Origin: Gemmatimonadota bacterium
GTDB taxonomy: Bacteria; Gemmatimonadota; Gemmatimonadetes; Longimicrobiales; Gaopeijiaceae
Reading direction: 5' to 3'
DNA: 64,000 nt
NCBI GenBank assembly: GCA_015664885.1
Contig: DQPL01000089.1
Coordinates: forward strand, 62,001-126,000
Notes under the pieces: generated by a model
The model's database searches: none
The model's input: only the letters and a program-made list of their open reading frames with translations
What the model was told of the DNA's origin: nothing
Shown: positions 49,846 through 59,287 of the stretch, in pieces
Layout: each line of letters starts with the position of its first letter
Numbering within the stretch: the first letter of the stretch is position 1
Program-made: the position numbers and the translations under genes

Positions 49846-52055
49846 CGATCCGCTCCCAAAGCGAACGGCGCGCGCTCGAGCAACTCTGCCCCGGCAGCGC
49901 CTTCGGTCACCCGATAGGCCGAGTCCAATTCGAGGCCGATCAACTCCTGAGAGTTGCCTGTCGTCGGCCAGCGCACCGTGACCAACAAGACACGCTCGGC
50001 ACGGCCCAATCCAATGTCGAGCCGAAGAGGGTTACCGCCGAACGAGCTACCGCTCGACACGACTCGGTGGATATCTCGCGTTTCGCCATCCATCTCCACC
50101 GTGACGCGTACGCGCGCCCCGATCGCGGACCGATTGCTTTCGACTCCCACCAGCCAGAGGGAGAGCCAGCGATTGCCACGCCCTGGATTCTCGAAGAGCA
50201 CGTTGTGGGCTACGTCGCCCTCGTAGGCGCCACCCATCGCGGCAAACACGTCTTGATCGCCGTCGTGGTCGATATCGCCGAAAGCGACGCCATGGCCCTT
50301 CTGGATCAGCCCGAATCCCCCCGAAGTCGTCACGTCTTGAAAGTGCTCGCCCCTGTCGTTTCTAAACATCCGGTTGGGCATCAGCGCCTGGAAATATGCG
50401 TCCCCGGTGCCCACGTAGAAGTCGAGCCAACCATCGTTGTCAAGATCCCCGAAGTTGGACCCCATCGCGAACTGGATACGGTCGAGACGAACCGCCTCGG
50501 AGACCTCGTCGTAGGTGCCGTCGCCCCGGTTCCGATACAGACGGGGCAACTCCGATGCATGAGGCAAATCGAGGTACTCCGCGGCGATATCCCCGAAGTT
50601 CGTACGATACCCCGCCACGAAGATGTCGAGCCAGCCGTCGTTGTCGTAGTCCCAGAACCAGGTTGGGAACGCGTCGCGTGGCTCGGCCACGCCTGCCTCG
50701 CTCGTCCGGTCGCTGAAGCTCCACGCCCCGTCCGTCCCCGGGCCCTCGTTGCGCAGCAGGACGTTGGGCGCATTGGTGCGCGACACGTAGAGATCAGGGC
50801 GGCCGTCGTTGTCGTAGTCGCCCCACGTGACGCCCTTCACGATGCCCGTAATTGCCACACCCGCTTCATGGGCGATATCCAAGAACGTGCCGTCTCCAAG
50901 ATTTCGGAACAGTTGGCAGGGATGGGGCCGCTCGCCGAACGTTTCGTTGCCGACGAAGAGATCGAGCAACCCGTCGCCGTCGAAGTCCGCCCAGCTCGCG
51001 GTCTGGCTCGGATGCATGGGCCACAGAAGACCCGCCTGCTCCGTCACATCCTCGAACGTGCCGTCACCTCGGTTCCGCAACAGGGAGTTGACCTGCCCCT
51101 CGACCAGCCAACCGCCGCGCAGGACGAAAACATCGAGATCGCCGTCGTTGTCGTAGTCGGCCTGCACGAGGTTGCCGCCGCCCCAGAGACCCTCGAGCCC
51201 GGCCGCCCCAGTGAGTGACTCGAACGTGCCGTCGCCCCGGTTCAGGTGATATCTGAGCGGGTCCCGGAGCTGCCAAGACGACGCCATGAGGTCGAGCAGA
51301 CCATCTCCGTTGAAGTCGTCCATGACCCCGCCCCCTACGTGTCCGACATCGTCCACGCCCAGGGCTGGGGCGACGTCCCGGAACCGACCGATCTCGTATT
51401 CGGACCGGAAGGCAAGTTCGGGAATCCGGTGCGCATCAGGCACCCCCGTCGGGTACGTACCCACCATCATGTGGGCGACGTTGAGCATCCATCTGGCTCC
51501 GAGGTTGTCCGGGTCGCGCCCGAGCAGTTCTTCGTATATCGGAATCGATGCCAGCGCCCCCCTGGGAGCGGTGTGCACCAATTCCGCAGGCACAGGGACG
51601 AGGCAAGCGACCGCGCCGATGCCATCGATGCAGTTCTCGAACTCTCCAAGCCTAAGGTGTGCCGTCGCCAGGTAGTCCAGAAGAGACTCCAGGAAGCTCG
51701 CGGGCGCCCGCTCGGATGGCGGCGCATCAGCCTCGTACTCGGCCAGGTCGGCCCGCAAGGACTCCAGGAGCTCGATGGCGGTTTCGAGTCGTCCGGCGTA
51801 CAGCGTTTGCTCCGCGATGGCCAGCCGAAAGAGCATCCGTTCCCGGTCGTTCGTGCGAGCCGGCAGCGCCTCCATGGCCTCGAGCAGAGCGGAGTTCGCA
51901 AACCGGTTCTTCACCGGATCCACACCGACGACCGCCGCGTCCAGGTACGCGGCCATGTCGAATGGGGCCTCGGCTTCGGGCGAAGAGCACGCGACCGCCG
52001 CCAGGGCCAACGGGACACATAAGAGAAGCGCCGGCAGGCGGGAATCGATTGTCAC
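49842..52055 (-). CDS. VCBS/ASPIC-UnbV lipoprotein with helical N-terminal region
   Basis: The 737-residue product (GTG start) has a lipoprotein signal (LLLCVPLALAAVACSS, cysteine about 23). A helical, TPR-like segment to about 200 follows (MLFRLAIAEQTLYAGRLETA, LLDYLATAHLRLGEFENC). Then come FG-GAP/VCBS loops (VQADYDNDGDLDVFVLRG, WADFDGDGLLDLFVGN, DYDNDGRPDLYVSR) and a terminal ASPIC/UnbV module (NRSAIGARVRVTVEMDG). The VCBS loops are the propeller type that binds calcium. Its start is 95 bases after the stop of the 1225-residue gene, and its stop overlaps the cytochrome start (ATGA). Confidence 0.87.
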   Translation of the reverse strand: MTIDSRLPALLLCVPLALAAVACSSPEAEAPFDMAAYLDAAVVGVDPVKNRFANSALLEAMEALPARTNDRERMLFRLAIAEQTLYAGRLETAIELLESLRADLAEYEADAPPSERAPASFLESLLDYLATAHLRLGEFENCIDGIGAVACLVPVPAELVHTAPRGALASIPIYEELLGRDPDNLGARWMLNVAHMMVGTYPTGVPDAHRIPELAFRSEYEIGRFRDVAPALGVDDVGHVGGGVMDDFNGDGLLDLMASSWQLRDPLRYHLNRGDGTFESLTGAAGLEGLWGGGNLVQADYDNDGDLDVFVLRGGWLVEGQVNSLLRNRGDGTFEDVTEQAGLLWPMHPSQTASWADFDGDGLLDLFVGNETFGERPHPCQLFRNLGDGTFLDIAHEAGVAITGIVKGVTWGDYDNDGRPDLYVSRTNAPNVLLRNEGPGTDGAWSFSDRTSEAGVAEPRDAFPTWFWDYDNDGWLDIFVAGYRTNFGDIAAEYLDLPHASELPRLYRNRGDGTYDEVSEAVRLDRIQFAMGSNFGDLDNDGWLDFYVGTGDAYFQALMPNRMFRNDRGEHFQDVTTSGGFGLIQKGHGVAFGDIDHDGDQDVFAAMGGAYEGDVAHNVLFENPGRGNRWLSLWLVGVESNRSAIGARVRVTVEMDGETRDIHRVVSSGSSFGGNPLRLDIGLGRAERVLLVTVRWPTTGNSQELIGLELDSAYRVTEGAAGAELLERAPFALGADR

Positions 52056-52150
52056 CCCGCGCTACTCCTGTGTGTGGTGCTCGACACGCTGCCGAGGATC
52101 GGTGTGGCGTGCGTAAGGACTGCGGAAGATGTTGTGGCGTTTCTACGCGA

Positions 52151-55100
52151 TCAAGACGAGGGCAGGCGGATCACGATGTGGACAGATCCCGCCTCGAGCG
52201 GCGTTTCTGACACGCTCCCGTCTGGCCAACGGACCTCGACCGCTCGCGCCCGCCCTGAAACGCCCAGAACCTGAACCGCGTCGTCGCTCGACCAGTAGCC
52301 GGATCCCGAGCGAATCTCCCGAGCGGGTCCGACCGTGTCATCGTACAGGAGCCGCATACGCGCCCCGATGGCGGTCGGATTCGAGGGCGGCCCCTCGAGC
52401 ACCACCCGCAGGCCGGGGCGGGCCCCCACGTTGTGGAATAGCTTTGTCTGCGTGCCGTTCTGCGCCACCGCCAGATCGATCCGAGCATCTCCGTCGTAGT
52501 CGGCGAACGCAGCGCCACGTTGGTCTCCATATACGATCAGGCCCGAGCGCGCCGCCGAGAGCGCACTCAGATCTCCCGTGCCGTCACCGAGGAGCACCAA
52601 CCCACGACCGGCGTCGTACCGGGGCGTGAAGCCCTCCGTCGGGAAGAAATTCTGCGTGATGACGACGTCCTCGTGCCCGTCCCCGTCGATATCGGCCACC
52701 CCCACGTGATGGGCGGGGGCGAGCTGCGCCTCGACAGGAAGCGGTCTCGCTTCGAAGCGCCCGCCGCGATTCAGGAGCACCGTGTGCTCCAACGTTTCCG
52801 CTCGCAGGAGGAAGAAACTCGACACGTCGGTGCCAATCACACCGGCAAGCGTCGACTCGGCGTAGTCGCCGAAGTTACCCAAGCGAGCGCGCAGGGATGG
52901 CACGGCGCTCCGCATCTGCTCGTAGCGCGCCAATGGATAAAGAGGACCTCCCTCGGTGCGCGCCCGCGCGAGCAATACTTCCCATGTGCCACTCTGGTCG
53001 ATGTCGCCGTGGACTAGGGTGAGGAGCCGGTCTGGTGACGTCACCAGTCGCGAATTGAGGCCTTCGTTGGTCGCGACCAGATCCATGCGGCCGTCGCCGT
53101 CGAGGTCTCCTGATGTGATGCCCCGCCAAAGGCCTGTGAGCGAAGCCAATCCCCACCGCTCGGTGACGTCCGTAAAAGTACCGCCCTGATTCAGGAAGAG
53201 GCGGATCGGACCCCATTCCACAGCCAGAGCGAGGTCGGGGTCACCGTCGTTGTCAATGTCGGTGAAGACCGCGCCCGAAACGAGTCCGAGATCTTCGAAT
53301 CCGGTCTGCTCGGTATCGCGATACACGCCTTCTTCGTTGATGAGCAGGCGAGACGTAGCCGGCAGTGGGTAAAAAGCCGGCACCGTACGGCCTCCAACGA
53401 ACAGATCCAGGTCCCCGTCCCCGTCTACATCGGCCTGAGCGAGCGGACCTACGGAGCTGAGCAGCGGTTCGGCAACCGCCTCTGACTCCGATCCGCCTCG
53501 CCAAGCGAGCCGCGTCACGCCGGCGAGGCCCCGTGCCTCCGCCGCCGACTCGGCGTCGAAGCTCGTCCTGCCGACAAGCAACGACACCACACCAGCACGC
53601 CAGGAAGGCAGGATCGTCGTCTGGTCGTGCAGACTCGTCGTGCCCGGCACCGACGTGAATCGCCCACCGTCGTTGAGCAGAACCGACGTCCGGCCCCCCT
53701 GCGCGGCGGCAATGATGAGATCGGGATCTCCGTCTCGGTCCACGTCGGCCCAGGTCACGCCGGGCCCGAGCCGGGACAATTCGTACGGCAGCAGCGGCTG
53801 GCGCGCGAGGTCCGCGAACGGCTGTTCTCGGTGCCGGTGGTCGAGCGAGCTGGAAACGTCCTCGAAGATAGCTTCCACGAAAGGGGACCCCGTGACGTCC
53901 GGCACCCGCTGAGCGCCTGATTCACGGACCTCGTACAGGCGGTTCGCAGCAACCGAGATCAGTGTCACCCCACCCCTCGGCCAGGTCACCTCGAGCCGCA
54001 TCTCCCCTTCCGAGGCCCCCGCCGCGAAGGACACGAGCGTCTCTGAACCCGAGAGGTAGAGTCCGCCCGCAGTGATTTGCTTGTCCTGAAACGGTACCGG
54101 CGTGCCTGTACCACCACCGCCCAGCAGTCTGACCCGAGCTCCGATCGCCTGGGTGTTGGGGGCGTCCCCGACGAGGCGCACCGCGACCCGTGCCCCGGGG
54201 GCGTCGTTGCGAAGCATCAGCACGGGCATGTTCAGGCGACTGAGAACGACGTCCAGGTCTCCGTCTCCGTCGAGATCGCCTGATGCGATCCCGTGAGAGA
54301 CGTCGGGTGAGCGGGAAAACCCCCACTCCTCGGCGACTTCCTCGAAGGTGAGGTCGCCGCGATTGCGGAAAGCTCGGTTTCTCGTCGGCAACTCCGGATA
54401 CAGCGACTTCGCCTCGTTCCACGTGACCGAGCCGCGCAGCCCAGTGATGCGCTCGAGCGCGTCGCCGTCCCTCATGTCCCTGCCGTGACCGTTGGCCACG
54501 AGCAAGTCCTCGAACCCGTCGAGGTCCACGTCTAGGAACAGGCTCCCCCAGGTCCACTCCGAACCGTCGACGCCCGCCATCTCGGCGATCTGCGCCCAGG
54601 TACCGTCACCGCGTCCCAGAAACAACGTGTTGCGGCCGGCTTGAGGGCGGTCGGCGATTCGGCCCGGCGGCTTGTCGAGAGCGGCGTGCAAGGGGACTTG
54701 CTCCAGCCTCCGCCCTGCCTCCGAGCTCAGCATGTCGGCTACGAAGAAGTCGACGTGTCCGTCGCGATTCACGTCTGAGAAATCGACCGCCATTGAAGCA
54801 TGGCTCTGAGTGCGCAGCGCGAACGGGTCCGCGAGGCGGAACGTGCCCGAGCCGTCGTTGAGCCACAGGTAGTCGGGGTCGTCGAAGTCGTTGCACACGT
54901 AGAGATCCACGTCGCCGTCGCCGTCCACGTCATAGAAACGTGCCGCGAGGCCGAAGTCGTCTACGTCACGAGCGAGCGGCACGCCATCCGCGTCGAGGAA
55001 ACGTCCTCCCGTCCAGGAGACCGCCTCGAAGTGACCCGTACCGTCATTCAAGTAAAGGCGATCCGGATCCGCCTGCTCCGCCGCGACCTGCACGCCGTCG

Positions 55101-55828
55101 CGCATTTCGAGTCGAAAGTGTTGCTGGAATTCCTCCGCGATCCGACGCTCACCGTCCAGCTCGACGACCAGATCGACCGAGGCTCGCTCGTAGGGGCGCA
55201 GCACATCGGCAGCACTCTCGACCTTGTAGTTGGCCACATACAAGTCGAGGTCGCCGTCGGCGTCCACGTCCGCGAACGTGGCGCTGGTGCTACCGAGCGC
55301 CGAGGAGAGGCCCGCGTCCGCGGTTGCGTCCTCGAAAGAGCCGTCCCCAAGGTTCAGGAAGAGCGCGTTCGGACCTCCGAGTGCGGTGACGAAGAGATCC
55401 AGGCGACCGTCGCCGTCGACGTCCGCGAACGATGCGCCCGTGGAGTAGCGGCCGGGCGCGCCTACCCCCGCCTCTTCGGTCACGTCTTCGAAGCGCCATC
55501 CGCCCAGATTCCGGTAGAGAGCGTTGGAGCCCTCCAGGCGAGGAAAATACAGGTCGGCAAGTCCGTCACCGTCGTAGTCCCCCACTGCCACACCCGAGCC
55601 CACGAGCAGGTGGTCATGCTCGATGGCCGCGACCCGCGACAGTCGATTCCCGAAGTCCACGCCTGTGCGGCGAGTCGACATCTCGGTGAATCCCGGGTTT
55701 CCCCGCTCGCGTATCGAGAGCTCGCGCCATCGGAAGTCCTCCGCCTCCTGCCACGGAGGGGTAGCCTCGCTTGCACAGCCGGCGACAGCGAGAAGCAATA
55801 ACAAGGACGCGCGCAGCGGACACACCAT
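52151..55828 (-). CDS. Large FG-GAP/VCBS-repeat lipoprotein with ASPIC/UnbV domains, paralogue of the 1236-residue protein
   Basis: The 1225-residue product has a lipoprotein signal (RASLLLLLAVAGCASEA, cysteine about 18). GFTEMSTRRTGVDFGNR follows, then two sets of VCBS loops (VGDYDGDGLADLYF, FADVDGDGRLDLFVTALGG, FTDIDNDGDPDLALAVEWG), each ending in an ASPIC/UnbV module (NTQAIGARVRLLGG; NPTAIGARMRLLYDD with SGSGYWSSDDAVQ). GAGG eight bases before the ATG supports the start. It is the first gene of the minus-strand operon and diverges from the TonB receptor gene over 114 bases. The order of domains is the same as in the convergent gene at 37969-41679, so the two probably arose by duplication. 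Confidence 0.88.
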   Translation of the reverse strand: MVCPLRASLLLLLAVAGCASEATPPWQEAEDFRWRELSIRERGNPGFTEMSTRRTGVDFGNRLSRVAAIEHDHLLVGSGVAVGDYDGDGLADLYFPRLEGSNALYRNLGGWRFEDVTEEAGVGAPGRYSTGASFADVDGDGRLDLFVTALGGPNALFLNLGDGSFEDATADAGLSSALGSTSATFADVDADGDLDLYVANYKVESAADVLRPYERASVDLVVELDGERRIAEEFQQHFRLEMRDGVQVAAEQADPDRLYLNDGTGHFEAVSWTGGRFLDADGVPLARDVDDFGLAARFYDVDGDGDVDLYVCNDFDDPDYLWLNDGSGTFRLADPFALRTQSHASMAVDFSDVNRDGHVDFFVADMLSSEAGRRLEQVPLHAALDKPPGRIADRPQAGRNTLFLGRGDGTWAQIAEMAGVDGSEWTWGSLFLDVDLDGFEDLLVANGHGRDMRDGDALERITGLRGSVTWNEAKSLYPELPTRNRAFRNRGDLTFEEVAEEWGFSRSPDVSHGIASGDLDGDGDLDVVLSRLNMPVLMLRNDAPGARVAVRLVGDAPNTQAIGARVRLLGGGGTGTPVPFQDKQITAGGLYLSGSETLVSFAAGASEGEMRLEVTWPRGGVTLISVAANRLYEVRESGAQRVPDVTGSPFVEAIFEDVSSSLDHRHREQPFADLARQPLLPYELSRLGPGVTWADVDRDGDPDLIIAAAQGGRTSVLLNDGGRFTSVPGTTSLHDQTTILPSWRAGVVSLLVGRTSFDAESAAEARGLAGVTRLAWRGGSESEAVAEPLLSSVGPLAQADVDGDGDLDLFVGGRTVPAFYPLPATSRLLINEEGVYRDTEQTGFEDLGLVSGAVFTDIDNDGDPDLALAVEWGPIRLFLNQGGTFTDVTERWGLASLTGLWRGITSGDLDGDGRMDLVATNEGLNSRLVTSPDRLLTLVHGDIDQSGTWEVLLARARTEGGPLYPLARYEQMRSAVPSLRARLGNFGDYAESTLAGVIGTDVSSFFLLRAETLEHTVLLNRGGRFEARPLPVEAQLAPAHHVGVADIDGDGHEDVVITQNFFPTEGFTPRYDAGRGLVLLGDGTGDLSALSAARSGLIVYGDQRGAAFADYDGDARIDLAVAQNGTQTKLFHNVGARPGLRVVLEGPPSNPTAIGARMRLLYDDTVGPAREIRSGSGYWSSDDAVQVLGVSGRARAVEVRWPDGSVSETPLEAGSVHIVIRLPSS

Positions 55829-55942
55829 CAGGTCATCCTCGATTGTCCATGGCGTAGAGTAATCGGAAGCAGTTTGCCCGAGTTCCGTGCTCAGGCGAAT
55901 GTTCGCGTCGTCGTTTCACCCGCCCGCAACGAAAGCGTTCCT

Positions 55943-58900
55943 ATGGAAAGGGTTCCAAAACTGTTCGTCCGAGTGTTCGTCTGTCTAGCAGCCTGCCACC
56001 TGTTCCCGGCGGCAGGGCCCGGCGACGTCGCGGCACAGTCGCAAACCACGTCCGCGATACGAGGGATCGTACTCATGGCGAGCGATACCGCGCTAGCCGA
56101 CGCGACGGTGACGGTTCGGCACGTTCAGACGGGTGTCGAAAGGAGCGTGATCACCAACGCGGACGGGCGTTTCTTGTTGCTGCTCTTGCAGCCCGGCGGA
56201 CCCTACGAACTCACGGCCACGCACTTGGGTTACGCTGAACTCACGCTCGAGGGTATCCAGCTGCAGGTCGGGGAGATGCAGACGCTGGAATTGTACCTGT
56301 CCGAGCAGGCCATCGAGGTCGCGGGCATCGCGGTCAATGTCGAGCGTGCCGAGATCTTCAACCCAGGCCAGGTCGGGCCCGCCACGCTACTGAACGAGCG
56401 CTTCGTCGAGTCGGTGCCGATCCTCTCACGAGACGTCATGGAGCTGGCGCTCCTGTCCCCCCAGGTGACGACCACGGAGAACGGTGGCTTCTCGGTCGCG
56501 GGCCAGAACGACCGCTACAACCAGGTGCTCATCGACGGTGTGGGCAACAAGGACCCGTTCGGGCTGACGGCGGGCGGCGTGCCAGGCGGCCAGGCCGGCG
56601 CGAAGATGCTGCCCCTCGACGCCGTGGCCCAATACCAGATCCTGATCGCGCCCTTCGACGTTCGCCTCTCCGGCTTCGCCGGAGGCGTGATGAACGCGAT
56701 TACCAAGGTGGGCACCAACGAATGGAACTTCCGAGGCTTCGCCGTCGGGCGAAACGAAGCGCTCATGGGTGACCTCAATCTTCCGACCGGCATCGTCGAA
56801 GCGTCTGGCGTGGACCGATCGCTGTTCGGGTTCAGCGCGGGTGGGCCGATCGTTCGCGACCAGGTGCACTTCTTCATCGCGACCGAATTCGAGGAGCGAG
56901 CCAAACCTCCCACGGGCTTCAATCTCGTGCGCGACGATCCGGCCGTCATCCAGATATCACCGGCATCGATGGGGGCCTTCCAGGAACTGTTCGAGAGTTC
57001 GTTCGGCGTCGATACCGGAATCGGCGGTCCCTATTCGCTCAACCAGGAGCTCGCGAATATCTTCGCGCGAGTCGACGCAACGTTGGGAGGCGGTCACCGC
57101 CTCACGGCGCGCAACGTCTTTGCACGGGCACAAAACGACGATACGCCGAATCGCACGGTGTTCGAGCCCTACGAGCTGTCGTCCAACGCGGTCCTCCGCG
57201 AATCGGCGACGAATACGATGTCGATTCAGCTCTTCTCAGAGGCGAGCAACGGAGGAGGCAACGAGCTGGAGTTCTCGGTCCAGCGCACCACGGATCATAC
57301 GACGCCGATGAGTTCTTTCCCCCAAGTCGAAGTCGACCTCAAAAGTCCGGTCGGCGACGGTCTGGCTTTCACGCGCGCCGTCCGTGCCGGCGCTCAATTC
57401 TTCGCGCAGGCGAACGACCTCGAGCAAACGACGGTCAGGTTGACCAACACGTTCACGCTGCCGACCGCAGGGGGAAGCACCTACACGCTGGGCATGACCG
57501 GCTCCCTGAACAGTCTCCAGCACGAGTATCTGCCAGGCGCGCTCGGGGACTATTACTTCTCGAGCATGGGACACCTGGCTAACAACGCGCCCGAGAGATA
57601 CCAGCGTAGCATTCTGCTGCCGGGCCAGGATCCCGCGGTCAACTTCTCAGTGCTCGAGGTCGGCGCTTACGTCCAGAACGAGATCAACGCCGGAAAAGGG
57701 CTGACCATGCGCTTCGGCATGCGCGTCGACGTGCCGCACATGCTGGACACGCCCGAATACAACGCCGAATTCGACGACTTGTTCGGTTTCGACACGTCGA
57801 AGCCGCCGTCCGGGCAGATCCTCATCTCGCCGCGCTGGGGCTTCAATTGGCAGAGTGAGGGTCAGCGCACCACACAGGTCCGCGGCGGCGCCGGCTTCTT
57901 CACCGGACAACTGCCGTACGTGTGGCTCTCCAACGCGTTCCACAACACCGGTCTACGATCCATCACCGAGGTGTGCACGGGTCGGCGGACGGACGACCCG
58001 CTGACCGGAAACACGGCTCCCGGATATGATCTGGGCAACACCCCGGTGGGGTGCCTCAACGGCTCCCCCATTACCGTGCGGCCGGTCACGGTCTTCCACC
58101 CGGACTTCAAGTATCCACGCTACATCAAGTTCTCGGCGATCGTCGACCACGAGTTGACGTCGCGCCTGAGCGGATCGCTCGGCTTCCTGTTCAGTCACGC
58201 GCGCAAACAAGTCTCTGTCGAGGAGAGGAACCTCGACGGTCCGGACGGAGACATCGGCCCTCTCGAGGGATACGGAGGGTTCGAGCGTTCGCACTTCGGC
58301 AACCCCACGCCCAACGGATTCGCGCCGGTCCGCGACCATCCGGAGTACGACCAGGTGTTGCTCGTCACCAACAAGGGTAACGACTGGACCTATTCGCTCA
58401 CCGCAGAGGCACGCGGATTCATCACAGACGACCTGGCGTTCCAGGGCGGGTACTCGTTCGCGCGCTCGTTCGACAGACAAAGCCTGACCCAGGTCGACAT
58501 GATCTCCAATTTCGGATTCAACGCGACCGAGGGGAATCCCAACCAGCCGCTGATGACCGCTTCGAACTTCGACCGGCCTCACAAGTTCGTGATGTCAATC
58601 TACGGGAGTCCGCTGCCGGCTCTGAGAGACACCGACATCTCCCTGCTCTATACGGCTCAGTCTGGCCTGCCGTTCTCCTACGTTTACCGCGGTGACCTCA
58701 ACGGCGACGGGTATCCGGCGCTCGGGCCGGCGTTCGACCGCTTCAATGACCTGCTCTACGTTCCGAACCTCGCGACCGAACTGCCCGCAGGCTTCGCAAC
58801 CACTGCGCTGCTCGCCGCCGCATTGGTGGAGGACGAATGCCTTAGCGCGCATCGGGGAGAGATCCTTAGACGAAACGACTGCCGGGCTCCTTGGGAGCAC

Positions 58901-59233
58901 CGCCTCGACTTGCGCGTCACGCACGCGGTGCAGGCCGGTGACGCACGTATCCGCTTCGAGGTCGACATGATCAACCTGCTGAACTTCATCAACTCGGACT
59001 GGGGCGCCATTCAGTCCATCCGCAGCAACGTTCCGCTGCTGGAGCCGTCAGGGCGGGCGCAGAGCTTCGGCGAAGTGGGAGAGCTGTTCTCACGATGGGC
59101 CGGCGGAGCCTTGCCATCACGCGACCAAGAAGGGAGACTAGTACCACCGGACCCGTGGTCGGTGCTGACCCCCGATTCGCAATGGCAGGCGCAGTTCGGA
59201 ATCCGGGTAACGCTCGGGGGCAACCGGCGGTAA
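55943..59233 (+). CDS. TonB-dependent receptor with carboxypeptidase-like N-terminal domain (Oar-like)
   Basis: The 1096-residue product starts at ATG 55943 (a TTG 23 codons upstream gives extra residues before the signal). A Sec signal (VCLAACHLFPAAGPGDVAAQ) leads to a carboxypeptidase-regulatory-like domain (IRGIVLMASDTALADATVTV), then a plug (FSVAGQNDRYNQVLIDGVGN, FAGGVMNAITKVGTNEWNF) and a long barrel (FIATEFEERAKPPTG, GGFERSHFGNPTPNG). It ends FGIRVTLGGNRR, lacking the usual final aromatic residue. This layout fits Oar-type receptors rather than SusC. It diverges from the VCBS operon and may import or secrete something for that system; this is inference. Confidence 0.9.
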   Translation: MERVPKLFVRVFVCLAACHLFPAAGPGDVAAQSQTTSAIRGIVLMASDTALADATVTVRHVQTGVERSVITNADGRFLLLLLQPGGPYELTATHLGYAELTLEGIQLQVGEMQTLELYLSEQAIEVAGIAVNVERAEIFNPGQVGPATLLNERFVESVPILSRDVMELALLSPQVTTTENGGFSVAGQNDRYNQVLIDGVGNKDPFGLTAGGVPGGQAGAKMLPLDAVAQYQILIAPFDVRLSGFAGGVMNAITKVGTNEWNFRGFAVGRNEALMGDLNLPTGIVEASGVDRSLFGFSAGGPIVRDQVHFFIATEFEERAKPPTGFNLVRDDPAVIQISPASMGAFQELFESSFGVDTGIGGPYSLNQELANIFARVDATLGGGHRLTARNVFARAQNDDTPNRTVFEPYELSSNAVLRESATNTMSIQLFSEASNGGGNELEFSVQRTTDHTTPMSSFPQVEVDLKSPVGDGLAFTRAVRAGAQFFAQANDLEQTTVRLTNTFTLPTAGGSTYTLGMTGSLNSLQHEYLPGALGDYYFSSMGHLANNAPERYQRSILLPGQDPAVNFSVLEVGAYVQNEINAGKGLTMRFGMRVDVPHMLDTPEYNAEFDDLFGFDTSKPPSGQILISPRWGFNWQSEGQRTTQVRGGAGFFTGQLPYVWLSNAFHNTGLRSITEVCTGRRTDDPLTGNTAPGYDLGNTPVGCLNGSPITVRPVTVFHPDFKYPRYIKFSAIVDHELTSRLSGSLGFLFSHARKQVSVEERNLDGPDGDIGPLEGYGGFERSHFGNPTPNGFAPVRDHPEYDQVLLVTNKGNDWTYSLTAEARGFITDDLAFQGGYSFARSFDRQSLTQVDMISNFGFNATEGNPNQPLMTASNFDRPHKFVMSIYGSPLPALRDTDISLLYTAQSGLPFSYVYRGDLNGDGYPALGPAFDRFNDLLYVPNLATELPAGFATTALLAAALVEDECLSAHRGEILRRNDCRAPWEHRLDLRVTHAVQAGDARIRFEVDMINLLNFINSDWGAIQSIRSNVPLLEPSGRAQSFGEVGELFSRWAGGALPSRDQEGRLVPPDPWSVLTPDSQWQAQFGIRVTLGGNRR

Positions 59234-59287
59234 GGAGGAGTTGTAGGTTTCGCCGGAAGAGGCCGAAGCTTAGGCCAAGGAGGACGC

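Noticed and set aside
37969-55828. CRISPR-like or tandem DNA repeats in the VCBS genes
   Set aside because: The recurring GACGGCGACGG-type units are codons of DGDGD calcium loops, unevenly spaced and in frame.
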